Origin: Atopobiaceae bacterium
GTDB taxonomy: Bacteria; Actinomycetota; Coriobacteriia; Coriobacteriales; Atopobiaceae
Assembly: GCA_017545665.1 (NCBI GenBank)
Contig: JAFWKQ010000097.1
Location: forward strand, 1-36,527
Direction of reading: 5' to 3'
Length of the DNA: 36,527 nt
Of the stretch, positions 8,010-15,946 are shown one piece after another; within the stretch, counting starts at the first letter, position 1; every line of letters begins with the position of its first letter. The notes beneath the pieces were generated by a model, which saw only the letters and a program-made list of their open reading frames with translations, was not told where the DNA came from and did not search any database. The position numbers and the translations under genes are program-made.

Positions 8010-8972
8010 ATGGCGCAACAGGAAGAGAACAGGGAAGCGATGTCCAACGACGCCCCGCAGGACGACGTCCCAAAGAAGAAGAGCAACCTGGTGAGCAACG
8101 TTCTCATTGTGCTGGGCGTCGTACTGCTGGCCGTGGCAGCGTTTATTTTCATCCAAAACAATCAAAACTATCAGAAGATCGACCAGGAGAACGAGCGCGT
8201 GGCCGAATACGCCAAGCTCTCGGACGACGAGAACACGCCGCCCCAGGTGGATTGGGATGCATTGAAGGCTATGAATCCCGATGTGGTTGGCTGGCTGCAG
8301 GTACCAGGTACCGTCGTTAACTACCCCGTGTTCCAAACCACCGACAACGAGTACTACCTTAATCGTGCGCCCGACCGCAGCGAAAGCATTGGTGGCTCGG
8401 TGTTTCTGGACTACGAATGCAAGGCGCCGGGCATGGTGGACGCGCAGACCATCGTGTATGGTCACCACATGCGCAACGGCTCTCAGTTCAAGCAGATTGC
8501 CGACATGGAAGACCAAAAGCTGTTCGACACCATAAAGACGGTGTGGTATGTAACCGAAAAGCAGGGCGCGCACAATCTGGCGCCCATCTTCCTGTACTAC
8601 ACCAACGAGGACGACCTGGACGTGCGTCAGTTTACGTTCCAAAACGACGAGGCGTTCCACAAGTATTTGGAAGGCTATTTTGCAAAGGCGCAAGCTAAGT
8701 GTGCGGATGCCGACAAGATCGTGCCGCAGCTCAAGCACGTGTTTACGCTCTCCACCTGCAACTACTACGACGGCTTGGGCCGCACGCTTTTGGTGTGTGC
8801 GCCCAAGGGCGAGGTTCCCGGAACGCCGGAGTACACGGCAGCGCAGGCTGCGGCAAAGAAGGACGAGAAGAAGACGAGCGAGGCCGAGCAGGCAAAGGCT
8901 GCCGAGCAGGCCAAGGCCGCCGAACAGGCCGAGGGCGCAGATGCCGGGCAGGCCGAAGTCGGCGAAGAGTAG
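8010..8972 (+). CDS. srtB: Class B sortase with charged C-terminal tail
   Basis: The protein has 320 residues from the ATG at 8010 (a second ATG at 8040 is possible). A polar, Lys-ending cytoplasmic leader is followed by one membrane helix (about 27-49) and a short coil, then the sortase fold. The active site is His152 in 'YGHHM', Cys250 in 'TLSTC' and Arg258 in 'GLGRTL', the class B pattern. The enzyme would cleave sorting signals of secreted proteins and attach them to the wall or to pilins. After the fold comes a tail of about 50 residues rich in Ala, Glu, Lys and Gln with repeats of 'AEQAKA', likely a charged helix. No sorting-signal substrate is encoded in this window. It is wedged between purE and purM with gaps of 10 and 13 bases. 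Confidence 0.93.
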   Translation: MAQQEENREAMSNDAPQDDVPKKKSNLVSNVLIVLGVVLLAVAAFIFIQNNQNYQKIDQENERVAEYAKLSDDENTPPQVDWDALKAMNPDVVGWLQVPGTVVNYPVFQTTDNEYYLNRAPDRSESIGGSVFLDYECKAPGMVDAQTIVYGHHMRNGSQFKQIADMEDQKLFDTIKTVWYVTEKQGAHNLAPIFLYYTNEDDLDVRQFTFQNDEAFHKYLEGYFAKAQAKCADADKIVPQLKHVFTLSTCNYYDGLGRTLLVCAPKGEVPGTPEYTAAQAAAKKDEKKTSEAEQAKAAEQAKAAEQAEGADAGQAEVGEE

Positions 8973-8985
8973 CGAAGGAGTGGCT

Positions 8986-10047
8986 ATGGCAGAGCACGTT
9001 ACCTATGCGGACGCCGGCGTGGACGTGGACGAGGGTGCCCGCGCGGTGGACGCCATTAAGGATGCGGTTGCGCGAACCATGCGTCCCGAGGTCATAGGTG
9101 GTTTGGGCGGCTTTGGCAGCTGCTTTAGCGCCGTCGCAATAAAGAACATGGAAGACCCGGTGCTGGTAAGCGGCACCGACGGCGTAGGCACCAAGCTTGC
9201 CATCGCGCAGTTGCTGAACACGCACGACACCGTGGGACAAGATCTTGTTGCCATGTGCGCCGACGACGTGGTTGTTGTGGGTGCCGAGCCACTGTTTTTC
9301 CTTGACTACGTGGCCGTGGGAAAGCTGCAGGCAGACGCTATGGCAAAGATCGTAGGCGGCATTGCCGAGGGATGCAGGCTGGCCGGATGCGCCCTGGTGG
9401 GCGGCGAGATGGCCGAGCACCCGGGGGTCATGCCCGCCGACGACTACGACCTGGCTGGCTTTGTGGTGGGCGTGGTGGACCGCGCGAACATGATTGGCCC
9501 GGAGCTCGTGCGCGAGGGCGATATGGTGCTGGGAATTCCCAGCTCGGGCATACACTCCAACGGCTATTCTCTGGTACGTAAGGTGGCCATAGAGGGGCGT
9601 ACGGCAGAAGAGCTGCGCACGCCGCTGCCAGAGCTTGGTGGCGAGTCCCTTGCCGAGGCGGTGCTGCGTCCCACGACCATCTATGCCGGTGCCTTGGTGC
9701 GTGCGCTGCGTGCGGGCGCTCCCATACACGCAATGGCCCACATTACCGGCGGCGGCATTACCGAGAATCTCAATCGGGCGCTGCCTTCGAACCTCGATGC
9801 CGTGGTAGAGCGCGGTGGGGAAGGCGGTCCCGCCTGGGATGTGCCGCCCGTTATCTCCTATATGGTGCGCGCGGCTGCCCTTACGCCCGACGAGGCATAC
9901 AAGACCTTCAACATGGGCGTGGGTATGAGCGTTATTTGCGCTGAGCAAGACGTCGAGCGCGTGCGTGAGCTGCTTGCGGCCGAGGGGCTGGACGCGTTTG
10001 TTATGGGCAAGATCGTTGCCGGTACGGGCAAGGTGGTGTACGCGTAG
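8986..10047 (+). CDS. purM: Phosphoribosylformylglycinamidine cyclo-ligase
   Basis: This is a 353-residue AIR synthetase that closes the imidazole ring of purines with ATP. Marks are the N-terminal 'YADAGVD' (7-13), 'GTDGVGTK' (63-70), 'DLVAMCADDVVVVGAEPLFFLDY' (around 86-108) and the Gly-rich 'LVGGEMAEHPG', followed by 'GIPSSGIHSNGYSL' and 'HITGGGITENL'. The start at 8986 follows AAGGAG and gives the family N-terminus; the longer open frame upstream overlaps the sortase gene in another frame and is spurious. Thirteen bases separate it from the sortase gene. A small hairpin lies between it and purN. Confidence 0.95.
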   Translation: MAEHVTYADAGVDVDEGARAVDAIKDAVARTMRPEVIGGLGGFGSCFSAVAIKNMEDPVLVSGTDGVGTKLAIAQLLNTHDTVGQDLVAMCADDVVVVGAEPLFFLDYVAVGKLQADAMAKIVGGIAEGCRLAGCALVGGEMAEHPGVMPADDYDLAGFVVGVVDRANMIGPELVREGDMVLGIPSSGIHSNGYSLVRKVAIEGRTAEELRTPLPELGGESLAEAVLRPTTIYAGALVRALRAGAPIHAMAHITGGGITENLNRALPSNLDAVVERGGEGGPAWDVPPVISYMVRAAALTPDEAYKTFNMGVGMSVICAEQDVERVRELLAAEGLDAFVMGKIVAGTGKVVYA

Positions 10048-10057
10048 GGGTTGTCGT

Positions 10058-10086
10058 CCCAACTTGGGCCCTGTCCCCAAGTTGGG
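10058..10086. repeat. Short hairpin between purM and purN
   Basis: The arms CCCAACTTGGG and CCCAAGTTGGG (one mismatch at the edge) enclose about six bases. It has the core of the GGGACAGG-type family (CCTGTCCCC). It lies within the 61-base purM-purN gap and ends before the purN ribosome site, so it may set the relative amount of downstream transcript rather than end it. Confidence 0.55.
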
Positions 10087-10108
10087 GCAAAGGCAGAAAG
10101 GAAAGCAG

Positions 10109-10717
10109 ATGAGCATAAAGCTGGGCGTTCTTCTCTCCGGGTCGGGCACCAACCTGCAGGCCATCATCGACCGCATAGAGCAGGGCACGCTGGATGCCAG
10201 CATAGAGTTGGTTGTGTCCTCTCGCATGGATGCCTATGGGCTTGAGCGGGCGAGGAAGCACGGGTTGCAGACGCTCACCATCTCGAAGGAGCTCTATGCC
10301 GAGCCTTTGGTAGCCGACGAGGTTATAGCTGCCGAGCTTAAGATGCATAACGTTGACTACGTCATTATGGCGGGATACATGCGCATGGTGCACGATCCCA
10401 TTTTGGCCTCGTACCCAAACCGTGTGGTAAACCTGCATCCTGCGCTGCTCCCCAGCTTTAAGGGGGCGCATGCCATCCAGGATGCGTACGACTACGGAGT
10501 AAAGGTGACTGGCGTAACGGTGCATTTTGCCAACGACAAGTACGACTGTGGGCCCATTATTGCCCAGCAGGCGCTAGTGGTGGAGGAAGGCTGGACCGTG
10601 GACGAGCTGGAAGAGCACATCCACGCCATCGAGCACGAGCTGTATCCCAATACGATCCAGCTGCTGGCAGAAGGGCGCGTGTGCGTGCGCGACGATGGCA
10701 CGGTGGCGGTTTCGTAG
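10109..10717 (+). CDS. purN: Phosphoribosylglycinamide formyltransferase
   Basis: This 202-residue GAR transformylase adds a formyl group from 10-formyltetrahydrofolate in purine synthesis. Marks are 'LLSGSGTNLQAI' (8-19) binding the phosphate, 'MAGYMR' (87-92) at the folate site, 'NLHPALLPSF' with catalytic Asn108 and His110, and 'DCGPII' with Asp146. The ATG at 10109 is preceded by GAAAGGAAAG; upstream codons in the same frame overlap purM and are not coding. The length is typical. It ends the plus-strand operon and is followed by a family hairpin. Confidence 0.95.
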   Translation: MSIKLGVLLSGSGTNLQAIIDRIEQGTLDASIELVVSSRMDAYGLERARKHGLQTLTISKELYAEPLVADEVIAAELKMHNVDYVIMAGYMRMVHDPILASYPNRVVNLHPALLPSFKGAHAIQDAYDYGVKVTGVTVHFANDKYDCGPIIAQQALVVEEGWTVDELEEHIHAIEHELYPNTIQLLAEGRVCVRDDGTVAVS

Positions 10718-10728
10718 ACAAGTGAAAA

Positions 10729-10758
10729 CCTCAACTTGGGGCCTGTTCCTAAGCTGAG
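10729..10758. terminator. Hairpin between purN and the convergent cyclase gene
   Basis: The arms CCTCAACTTGGGG and CCTAAGCTGAGG (imperfect) enclose CCTGT. It lies 11 bases after the purN stop and nine bases before the stop of the minus-strand gene, so it can serve both. The T tract is poor. It belongs to the family described at 946. Confidence 0.55.
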
Positions 10759-10767
10759 GCTTTCGCC

Positions 10768-12486
10768 TCAATCCCGTCGCTCGGCCTTCATCGCGCGCTT
10801 GTTGTCGTACATGCGCTCGTCTGCAATCGATTGCGCTGCGCGCAGCGTACGCGTCTCCGTTTCGGTAACGTGCGCCACACCGAGTGCCATGCTTAGCGAC
10901 ACGTCTCCCTCGCGCGCCACATTCTGCTCGTCCATGGACACCTCAAACAGCTGTCTGCACTCGTTCAGGCGCTCGTCCAGCGCGTCTCCGATAATGATGG
11001 CGGTAAACTCGTCACCGCCCGTGCGATAGCAGGTGCCCTCCATGCCAAACGAGCGCTGGATGGTGTTGGCGGCATGCTTGATGTAGCGGTCACCTGCGGC
11101 ATGGCCGTAGGTGTCGTTAACCCTCTTGAGGAAGTTGACGTCAAACTGGCAGATAATGGCGTCTTCCAGCGTACCCACCTTGAGCGACGACTCAACCTCG
11201 TCGCGCATCACCTTCCAGGCGGCGCGATTGCCCAGGTTGGTGAGGGCGTCGGTGAATGCCATAACCTCTATGGTGTCAGCATACTTTGCGCGGGTGATGT
11301 AGGCAAAGCTTGCGCGCGCCGCCTCGATGGCGAGCACAACCACGAAGGCAAACAGGCCATGGCGAATAAAGAGGGCGGCGTCGCCCGGTACATTGAGTGG
11401 GGTTACAAAGCGCAGGAAGTCGATGATGCCGCAAGCCACAAATATGAAGAAGGCGATTGCCATGGCATTGTTGGATGCCAGGGCTTCCTTAAAAACGTCA
11501 ACGCCATGCGCATGCAGACTCACAACGACTTGCACAATAATGAGCACGCCGCATATTCCCAAATGCACATGGGAGACCCGCAGGATGCTGTGCATGTCGG
11601 CGCCAAAGCCGACGCATAGAATCGCCGATACTGCTATGGCCATCGCTGCAAGGACTCCCGCGAGCATATCGAAGCGCTTTCGTTGTGGGGGAAGCAGAAT
11701 CGATGAAGTAAAGCGTAGGATGGGGTAGGGCACAAAGAGGAGCGACAGGTATTCCAGAGCGCCAATAAGGGACGTGAGTCCCGTGGTAATTTGCGTCACG
11801 CCCGTAACCGTCCCCGACCATGTTCCCAGCAAAAAGGCAACGCCACCTAGTGCAAGAAGGTCGAGCTCGCCGTGGTCGGTCTTGCGCAGGGCAAATTCAA
11901 GGCCAAACACCGCAAGTCCAATGAATGCAATAAGGACACTCTCGGCAAACGCAACAAAGTGCGTTCGCACATAGCCCTGGATGTAGGTGCTCGTTTGGGA
12001 TATGCGCATGTCCTCAAGTCGCGAACCCATATCGGCGTAGAAGGGTTGCAGCTTAATGGTGACGAGCTTGCCGGCATCTGACGGCGCGAGGGGCGCAAAG
12101 TTAAAGCGGGTGGCATAGGGCGTTTCGCCCGGCGCGCGCGGTGGGTCAAACGAATAGGCCTCAACCCCTTCGTAATACAGGTGAATGGAGAGGTTCACGG
12201 TCACAAAGTTGAGCTCCATGCGGGAGTCAAGCGAATTGGGGAGGCGCTTTTGTATGGTGACGCCACGCTCCCAAAAGCCCTCAATGGCGCCCAGCTTGTT
12301 GAGCAAGACCGGAGAACCGTCCTCGGTAGTCCATCCGTCGAAAAAATCCTCGCCTGCGGAACTGCTCGTGTTGGGAACTGCGCCTACCAAATAGGGATGG
12401 ACGCATAGGTAGGAAACGAATGCGGCGAACAGGCACGCCAACACAATCGCGAAAAAGGTGTCGCGCCTTTTGCGTTGTGCCAACAT
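10768..12486 (-). CDS. Membrane-bound diguanylate cyclase
   Basis: The protein has 572 residues. A membrane helix lies at about 10-30, followed by an outer domain of roughly 150 residues that is beta-rich and could be a jelly-roll ligand domain. Seven or so hydrophobic segments follow between about 178 and 395, as in 7TMR-DISM receptors. The cytoplasmic GGDEF domain covers about 405-570, with the intact motif 'YRTGGDEF' (487-494), 'DVNFLKRVNDTYGH' for Mg and GTP, and a typical C-terminal 'DERMYDNKR'. It should make c-di-GMP. The inhibitory RxxD site before the motif is absent (Gly at both key positions), so product inhibition is probably lost. The ATG at 12486 follows GGAG with five bases; the longer reading frame is not favoured. 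Confidence 0.88.
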   Translation of the reverse strand: MLAQRKRRDTFFAIVLACLFAAFVSYLCVHPYLVGAVPNTSSSAGEDFFDGWTTEDGSPVLLNKLGAIEGFWERGVTIQKRLPNSLDSRMELNFVTVNLSIHLYYEGVEAYSFDPPRAPGETPYATRFNFAPLAPSDAGKLVTIKLQPFYADMGSRLEDMRISQTSTYIQGYVRTHFVAFAESVLIAFIGLAVFGLEFALRKTDHGELDLLALGGVAFLLGTWSGTVTGVTQITTGLTSLIGALEYLSLLFVPYPILRFTSSILLPPQRKRFDMLAGVLAAMAIAVSAILCVGFGADMHSILRVSHVHLGICGVLIIVQVVVSLHAHGVDVFKEALASNNAMAIAFFIFVACGIIDFLRFVTPLNVPGDAALFIRHGLFAFVVVLAIEAARASFAYITRAKYADTIEVMAFTDALTNLGNRAAWKVMRDEVESSLKVGTLEDAIICQFDVNFLKRVNDTYGHAAGDRYIKHAANTIQRSFGMEGTCYRTGGDEFTAIIIGDALDERLNECRQLFEVSMDEQNVAREGDVSLSMALGVAHVTETETRTLRAAQSIADERMYDNKRAMKAERRD

Positions 12487-12605
12487 AACGTCTCCAAGCA
12501 AGCCTAATCGGTAACGAGGCGAGTATATCATGCGCTGGGCTGGCAAAACTGCGCTTATCGGCCTATCGGTAGTTTTAAAACTTGGCAAGTCGACCGTGAG
12601 TCGCT

Positions 12606-12905
12606 ATGCTAATTCGCAATGTGGCAGGCAGATGCAAAGAAGGTGCAAAGAAGTACGAGAAGCCCACCTTTGGCAGCACCAACCTTGTGCAAGACCTCAA
12701 GGCGCTTTCGGAGCGCGAGGAAATCCAGATCGAGCTCGTCGGCCTGTGCACAGACATTTGCTTGGTGTCGAATGCCCTGCTTCTGAAGGCGTTCATGCCC
12801 GAGGTAAAGATCTCGGTGGACGCCTCCTGCTGCGCCGGGGTAACGCCACAGAAGCACGAGGCGGCGCTCGAGACCATGAGGTCTTGTCAAGTGCACGTAT
12901 CAAGT
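12606..12905 (+). pseudogene. Remnant of a nicotinamidase/isochorismatase-like cysteine hydrolase
   Basis: Translation from about 12648 to 12893 gives 'KYEKPTFGS', then 'IELVGLCTDICLVSNALLLKA', then 'VDASCCAGVTPQKHEAALETMRSCQV'. This is the C-terminal half of a PncA-like hydrolase, including the nucleophile Cys of 'TDIC'. The N-terminal half with the catalytic Asp and metal ligands is absent, and the reading frame runs on into a repeat, so it cannot be active. A 13-base tandem duplication (12888-12913) and a large inverted repeat follow directly. I infer decay or breakage at the repeat. No upstream partner fragment was found in the window. Confidence 0.75.
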
Positions 12906-12939
12906 GCACGTATACGGAGACAACGCCTAAAAGAACCGC

Positions 12940-13213
12940 CAGGTCCGCGAGGGGCGCGGAAAAGCGTCGTGCTCAAACAGTGCGGCACTTGCCGAGGGAA
13001 AGACGGAGGTCTCCGTGCTCAAGCAGCGCTGCGCTGATCGAGGGGGAGACGGAGGTCACCGTGCTCAAGCAGCGCTTCGCGAACTGCGCGCGGTGACTTC
13101 CGTCTCCCCCTCTTCCAACGCTTCGCGAACTGCGCGCGGTGACTTTCGTCTCCCCCTTGGCTATCGCTTCGCAAACTCGCGCGACTTGCTTTCCCGCGCC
13201 CCTCGCGGACCTG
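12940..13213. repeat. Large inverted repeat with internal 46-base tandem units
   Basis: Outer arms CAGGTCCGCGAGGGGCGCGG and its near complement at 13193-13213 enclose two tandem units of 46 bases (12969-13014 and 13015-13060, each starting GTGCTCAA and holding GACGGAGGT). Two more units in the opposite orientation follow (about 13061-13160, each holding CTTCGCGAACTGCGCGCGGTGAC). It lies in the gap between the hydrolase remnant and the hybrid kinase. No gene is supported inside it. Confidence 0.75.
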
Positions 13214-13242
13214 CCTATACCCTGTTCAGACCGTTGTACGCA

Positions 13243-15681
13243 TTACCGTCGTACGTAGGTAGCCAACGTTTGCGTGAGGGCTTCGATGTCGATGGGCTTG
13301 GCAATGTGGTCGTCCATGCCGATCTCTTTGCTGTGCATAACGTCGTCGGCAAACGCGTTGGCCGACATGGCCACGATGGGGATGTCGCGCGCGTAGGGCC
13401 GCTCCATGGCGCGAATCTTTTGCGTGGCCTCGTAGCCGTCCATAACGGGCATCCGAATGTCCGTAAGGAGCATGGAATAGTACCCGTCCGAAGACGCGGA
13501 CAGCATCTCCACGGCCTCCGCGCCATCCTTTGCCCAATCCACCTCGAGTCCGGCCATCTCCAAAAAGTCGATGGCAATGTCGGCGTTTATCTCCTGGTCC
13601 TCGGCCAGCAGGATTTTATGGCCCACCAAGTTTAGGTCCTTCAACGCCTCAAGGGGATCTTCGAAAGTGGCTTCGCTGGAGCTGCTGTTTACGATTGAGT
13701 CGAAGAGCGAGACGAGCTTTGTGCGGAACAGCGGCTTGCTCACAAATGCGGTAACGCCCGCATCCCGTGCGCTCTGCTCGATGTCCGACCAGTCGTAGGC
13801 CGAAAACAGAATGATGGCCACGTCGTCGCCCGCCAGCTCTTTTATTTGCCTGGTGGTCTCTACGCCGTCTTGGTCGGGCATCTTACAGTCAAGAATAACG
13901 GCAAAGAAGTCGCGGCTCTGCTCCTTTCGCGTTTTAACACGTTCTACGGCGGCCTTGCCCGTAAGGACCCATTCGCTGTTTATCCCCATGTCGTTAAGAA
14001 GTTCGCAAGTGGACTCGCAGCACATGGGATCGTCGTCTGCCACCAAGACGCGCAGGTTGCTAAAGACCTCGTAGTCTACGCGCGCATCTTCCTGGAGCTT
14101 TAGGTAGATGTTTACGGTGAATTTTGAGCCCTCGCCAAAGGCGCTCTCCACGGAGATGTCGCCGCCCATCATGCGGACGATGTTTCGGGTTATGGCCATG
14201 CCTAGGCCCGTGCCCTGAATGCTGGCGGTGCGCTTGTCGTTTGCGCGGGCAAAGGGCTCGAACAGGCGCCTTTGGAATTCCTCCGTCATGCCATAGCCAT
14301 TGTCTTCGAACACAAACTCATAGTGACCAAGGCCCTGGGCTTTGGCGGGGGTCTCTCGCACGCTCAGGGAAATCTTTCCGCCATCTGGCGTGTATTTTAT
14401 CGCGTTGCTCAAAATGTTGACGAAGACCTGCTGTATTCGTCGGCTGTCACCTACGACCTGCTCGTGCTCAACGCCCTCGACGTTAATCCGGAGGGAATGC
14501 CCATGCTCTTGGATTTGGGGACGGGTCATGGTGAGCGTTCCCTCTATGAGCTCCGCAAGATTGAACTCCTCCTCCTGTAGCTCCACCTTGCCCGACTCGA
14601 TTTTGCTCATGTCCAAGATTTCGTTGATAAGCGAGAGGAGGTGGTTGGAGGACTCCGAGATCTTTTGCAAACAGCTCGCCACCCTTTCGCGATCGTCCAA
14701 GTGCTGGGTGGCGATGGTGGTCATGCCAATGATCCCGTTCATGGGAGTGCGGATGTCGTGGCTCATGCTCGACAAGAACTCGCTCTTGGCATTGTTGGAG
14801 GCGTTGGCGGCATCGATGGCGTCTCGAAGGGCCTGTTGGACCTTTTGTTCCTTGCGCACCTCGTCGTCCACGTCCTTGAAGCCTGCCACGATGTTTATCT
14901 TTCCGCTTTCCAGATCGAGCTTCGCAAACTCCACGCGGTAGTAGCGGATTCCGGTATCGAACACGCGACGGAAGGGCACGGAGTAGATTACCTTGTCCTT
15001 GGTGTTTCCTACGATTGCGTCTGGCGTCACCGCGTCCAAAAAGCCCTGGCGGTCCTCCTCGAGCACCAGGTTGGCATAAAAGGAAAAGGCATCGGTAAAC
15101 CTGGTGATCTTTACCGCCTCGTGGGCAGGTATAAGATGGGCCATCTCCTTGTCTATGCGAAAGAGCTCGAAGCTCTGCGTCTCCACGTCGGTGATGAGCC
15201 AAACCGAGTCGTACACCCGCGTGAGTGCCTCAATAACGGCAGACCGCAGCGCCTTGTCGGATTCTGCCTGTTGGTGACTGTCGGTAATGTCGGAAACGAA
15301 CACGTAGTACAGGCCATGGTAGACGTCGGACTCAACGTAGTGGCCGTAGTCGTCGATCCACCGAGTCTCGCCGTCTTTTCGGGTGATCCTATAGATCACG
15401 TGGTCCTGGTCGAACCTGTTGTCGTTGACTTGGCTCTTGATGGAGGAAGACACCTGCTCGTAGTCGTCCGGGTGGACCATCCCCCTAAAGGTAAAGCCCG
15501 TGAGCTCCCGAAACTCTTCCAGGCTGCCGCACCCGAAGATTTGCCACACGGCCTCGTTGGCATAGAGCAACTCATCGCTCTCGTCTGCCTTGTAGATGAA
15601 GAAGCCTCCGGGCATGTGCTCGCCAAATTGCTCTATTACCGCGAGGCTCTGCTCGTCTAAGACAAACTGCTTGCTGAACAT
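13243..15681 (-). CDS. Cytoplasmic hybrid sensor histidine kinase with two receivers
   Basis: The protein has 812 residues with no membrane helix. The order is a PAS domain (about 20-135, with 'FRGMVHPDDYEQV'), a second divergent PAS-like domain (about 145-275), a short coiled segment, a HisKA dimerisation domain with His308 in 'SMSHDIRTPMNG', and a HATPase with N box 'NILSNAIKY' (422-430), 'EDNGYGM' (459-465) and 'GTGLGM' (490-495). Receiver 1 follows (about 543-665, Asp598, Lys649), then receiver 2 (about 688-810, Asp741, Lys795). All catalytic residues look intact. It would sense a cytoplasmic signal and pass phosphate to its receivers. No DNA-binding output or partner regulator is next to it, so the output is unknown. 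The ATG at 15681 gives a sensible N-terminus. Confidence 0.92.
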   Translation of the reverse strand: MFSKQFVLDEQSLAVIEQFGEHMPGGFFIYKADESDELLYANEAVWQIFGCGSLEEFRELTGFTFRGMVHPDDYEQVSSSIKSQVNDNRFDQDHVIYRITRKDGETRWIDDYGHYVESDVYHGLYYVFVSDITDSHQQAESDKALRSAVIEALTRVYDSVWLITDVETQSFELFRIDKEMAHLIPAHEAVKITRFTDAFSFYANLVLEEDRQGFLDAVTPDAIVGNTKDKVIYSVPFRRVFDTGIRYYRVEFAKLDLESGKINIVAGFKDVDDEVRKEQKVQQALRDAIDAANASNNAKSEFLSSMSHDIRTPMNGIIGMTTIATQHLDDRERVASCLQKISESSNHLLSLINEILDMSKIESGKVELQEEEFNLAELIEGTLTMTRPQIQEHGHSLRINVEGVEHEQVVGDSRRIQQVFVNILSNAIKYTPDGGKISLSVRETPAKAQGLGHYEFVFEDNGYGMTEEFQRRLFEPFARANDKRTASIQGTGLGMAITRNIVRMMGGDISVESAFGEGSKFTVNIYLKLQEDARVDYEVFSNLRVLVADDDPMCCESTCELLNDMGINSEWVLTGKAAVERVKTRKEQSRDFFAVILDCKMPDQDGVETTRQIKELAGDDVAIILFSAYDWSDIEQSARDAGVTAFVSKPLFRTKLVSLFDSIVNSSSSEATFEDPLEALKDLNLVGHKILLAEDQEINADIAIDFLEMAGLEVDWAKDGAEAVEMLSASSDGYYSMLLTDIRMPVMDGYEATQKIRAMERPYARDIPIVAMSANAFADDVMHSKEIGMDDHIAKPIDIEALTQTLATYVRR

Positions 15682-15807
15682 AGGACGCTCCCTTCGTGGG
15701 CTCGAGCGTATCTGGGAATCCAGTCGCCATTAATCATACGTTGTTTTGTGCACTTATGCGATATCTCGCGCGTGTGGTTGCATACTCTGCTGACAAACGG
15801 TTACTGA

Positions 15808-15902
15808 TCACGCCCCACGCACGCGTCCAGCCCGTAAGCGGCGACTCACGGAATGAGCGAGCGCGGAGCCGCGTGCGGGCCGGACGCGTGCGTGGGGCGT
15901 GA
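15808..15902. repeat. Inverted repeat between the two kinases
   Basis: Outer arms CACGCCCCACGCACGCGTCC and its complement at 15882-15901 surround an inner part (GTAAGCGGCGACTCACG...GAGCGAGCGCGGAGCCGC). The inner part is found again, inverted, at about 18127-18183. The surrounding gap 15682-15946 has no gene I can see. Confidence 0.7.
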
Positions 15903-15946
15903 ACGACAAAGTCGCCGACAAAATCGGACGTTGTGGCCCCAGACGC

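Noticed and set aside
8743..10227. 494-codon open frame opposite purM
   Set aside because: It is an antisense shadow of purM and the sortase tail, and contains no recognisable domain.
12530..13096. 188-codon plus-strand frame across the hydrolase relic
   Set aside because: It is out of frame with the recognisable hydrolase sequence and extends into the inverted repeat.
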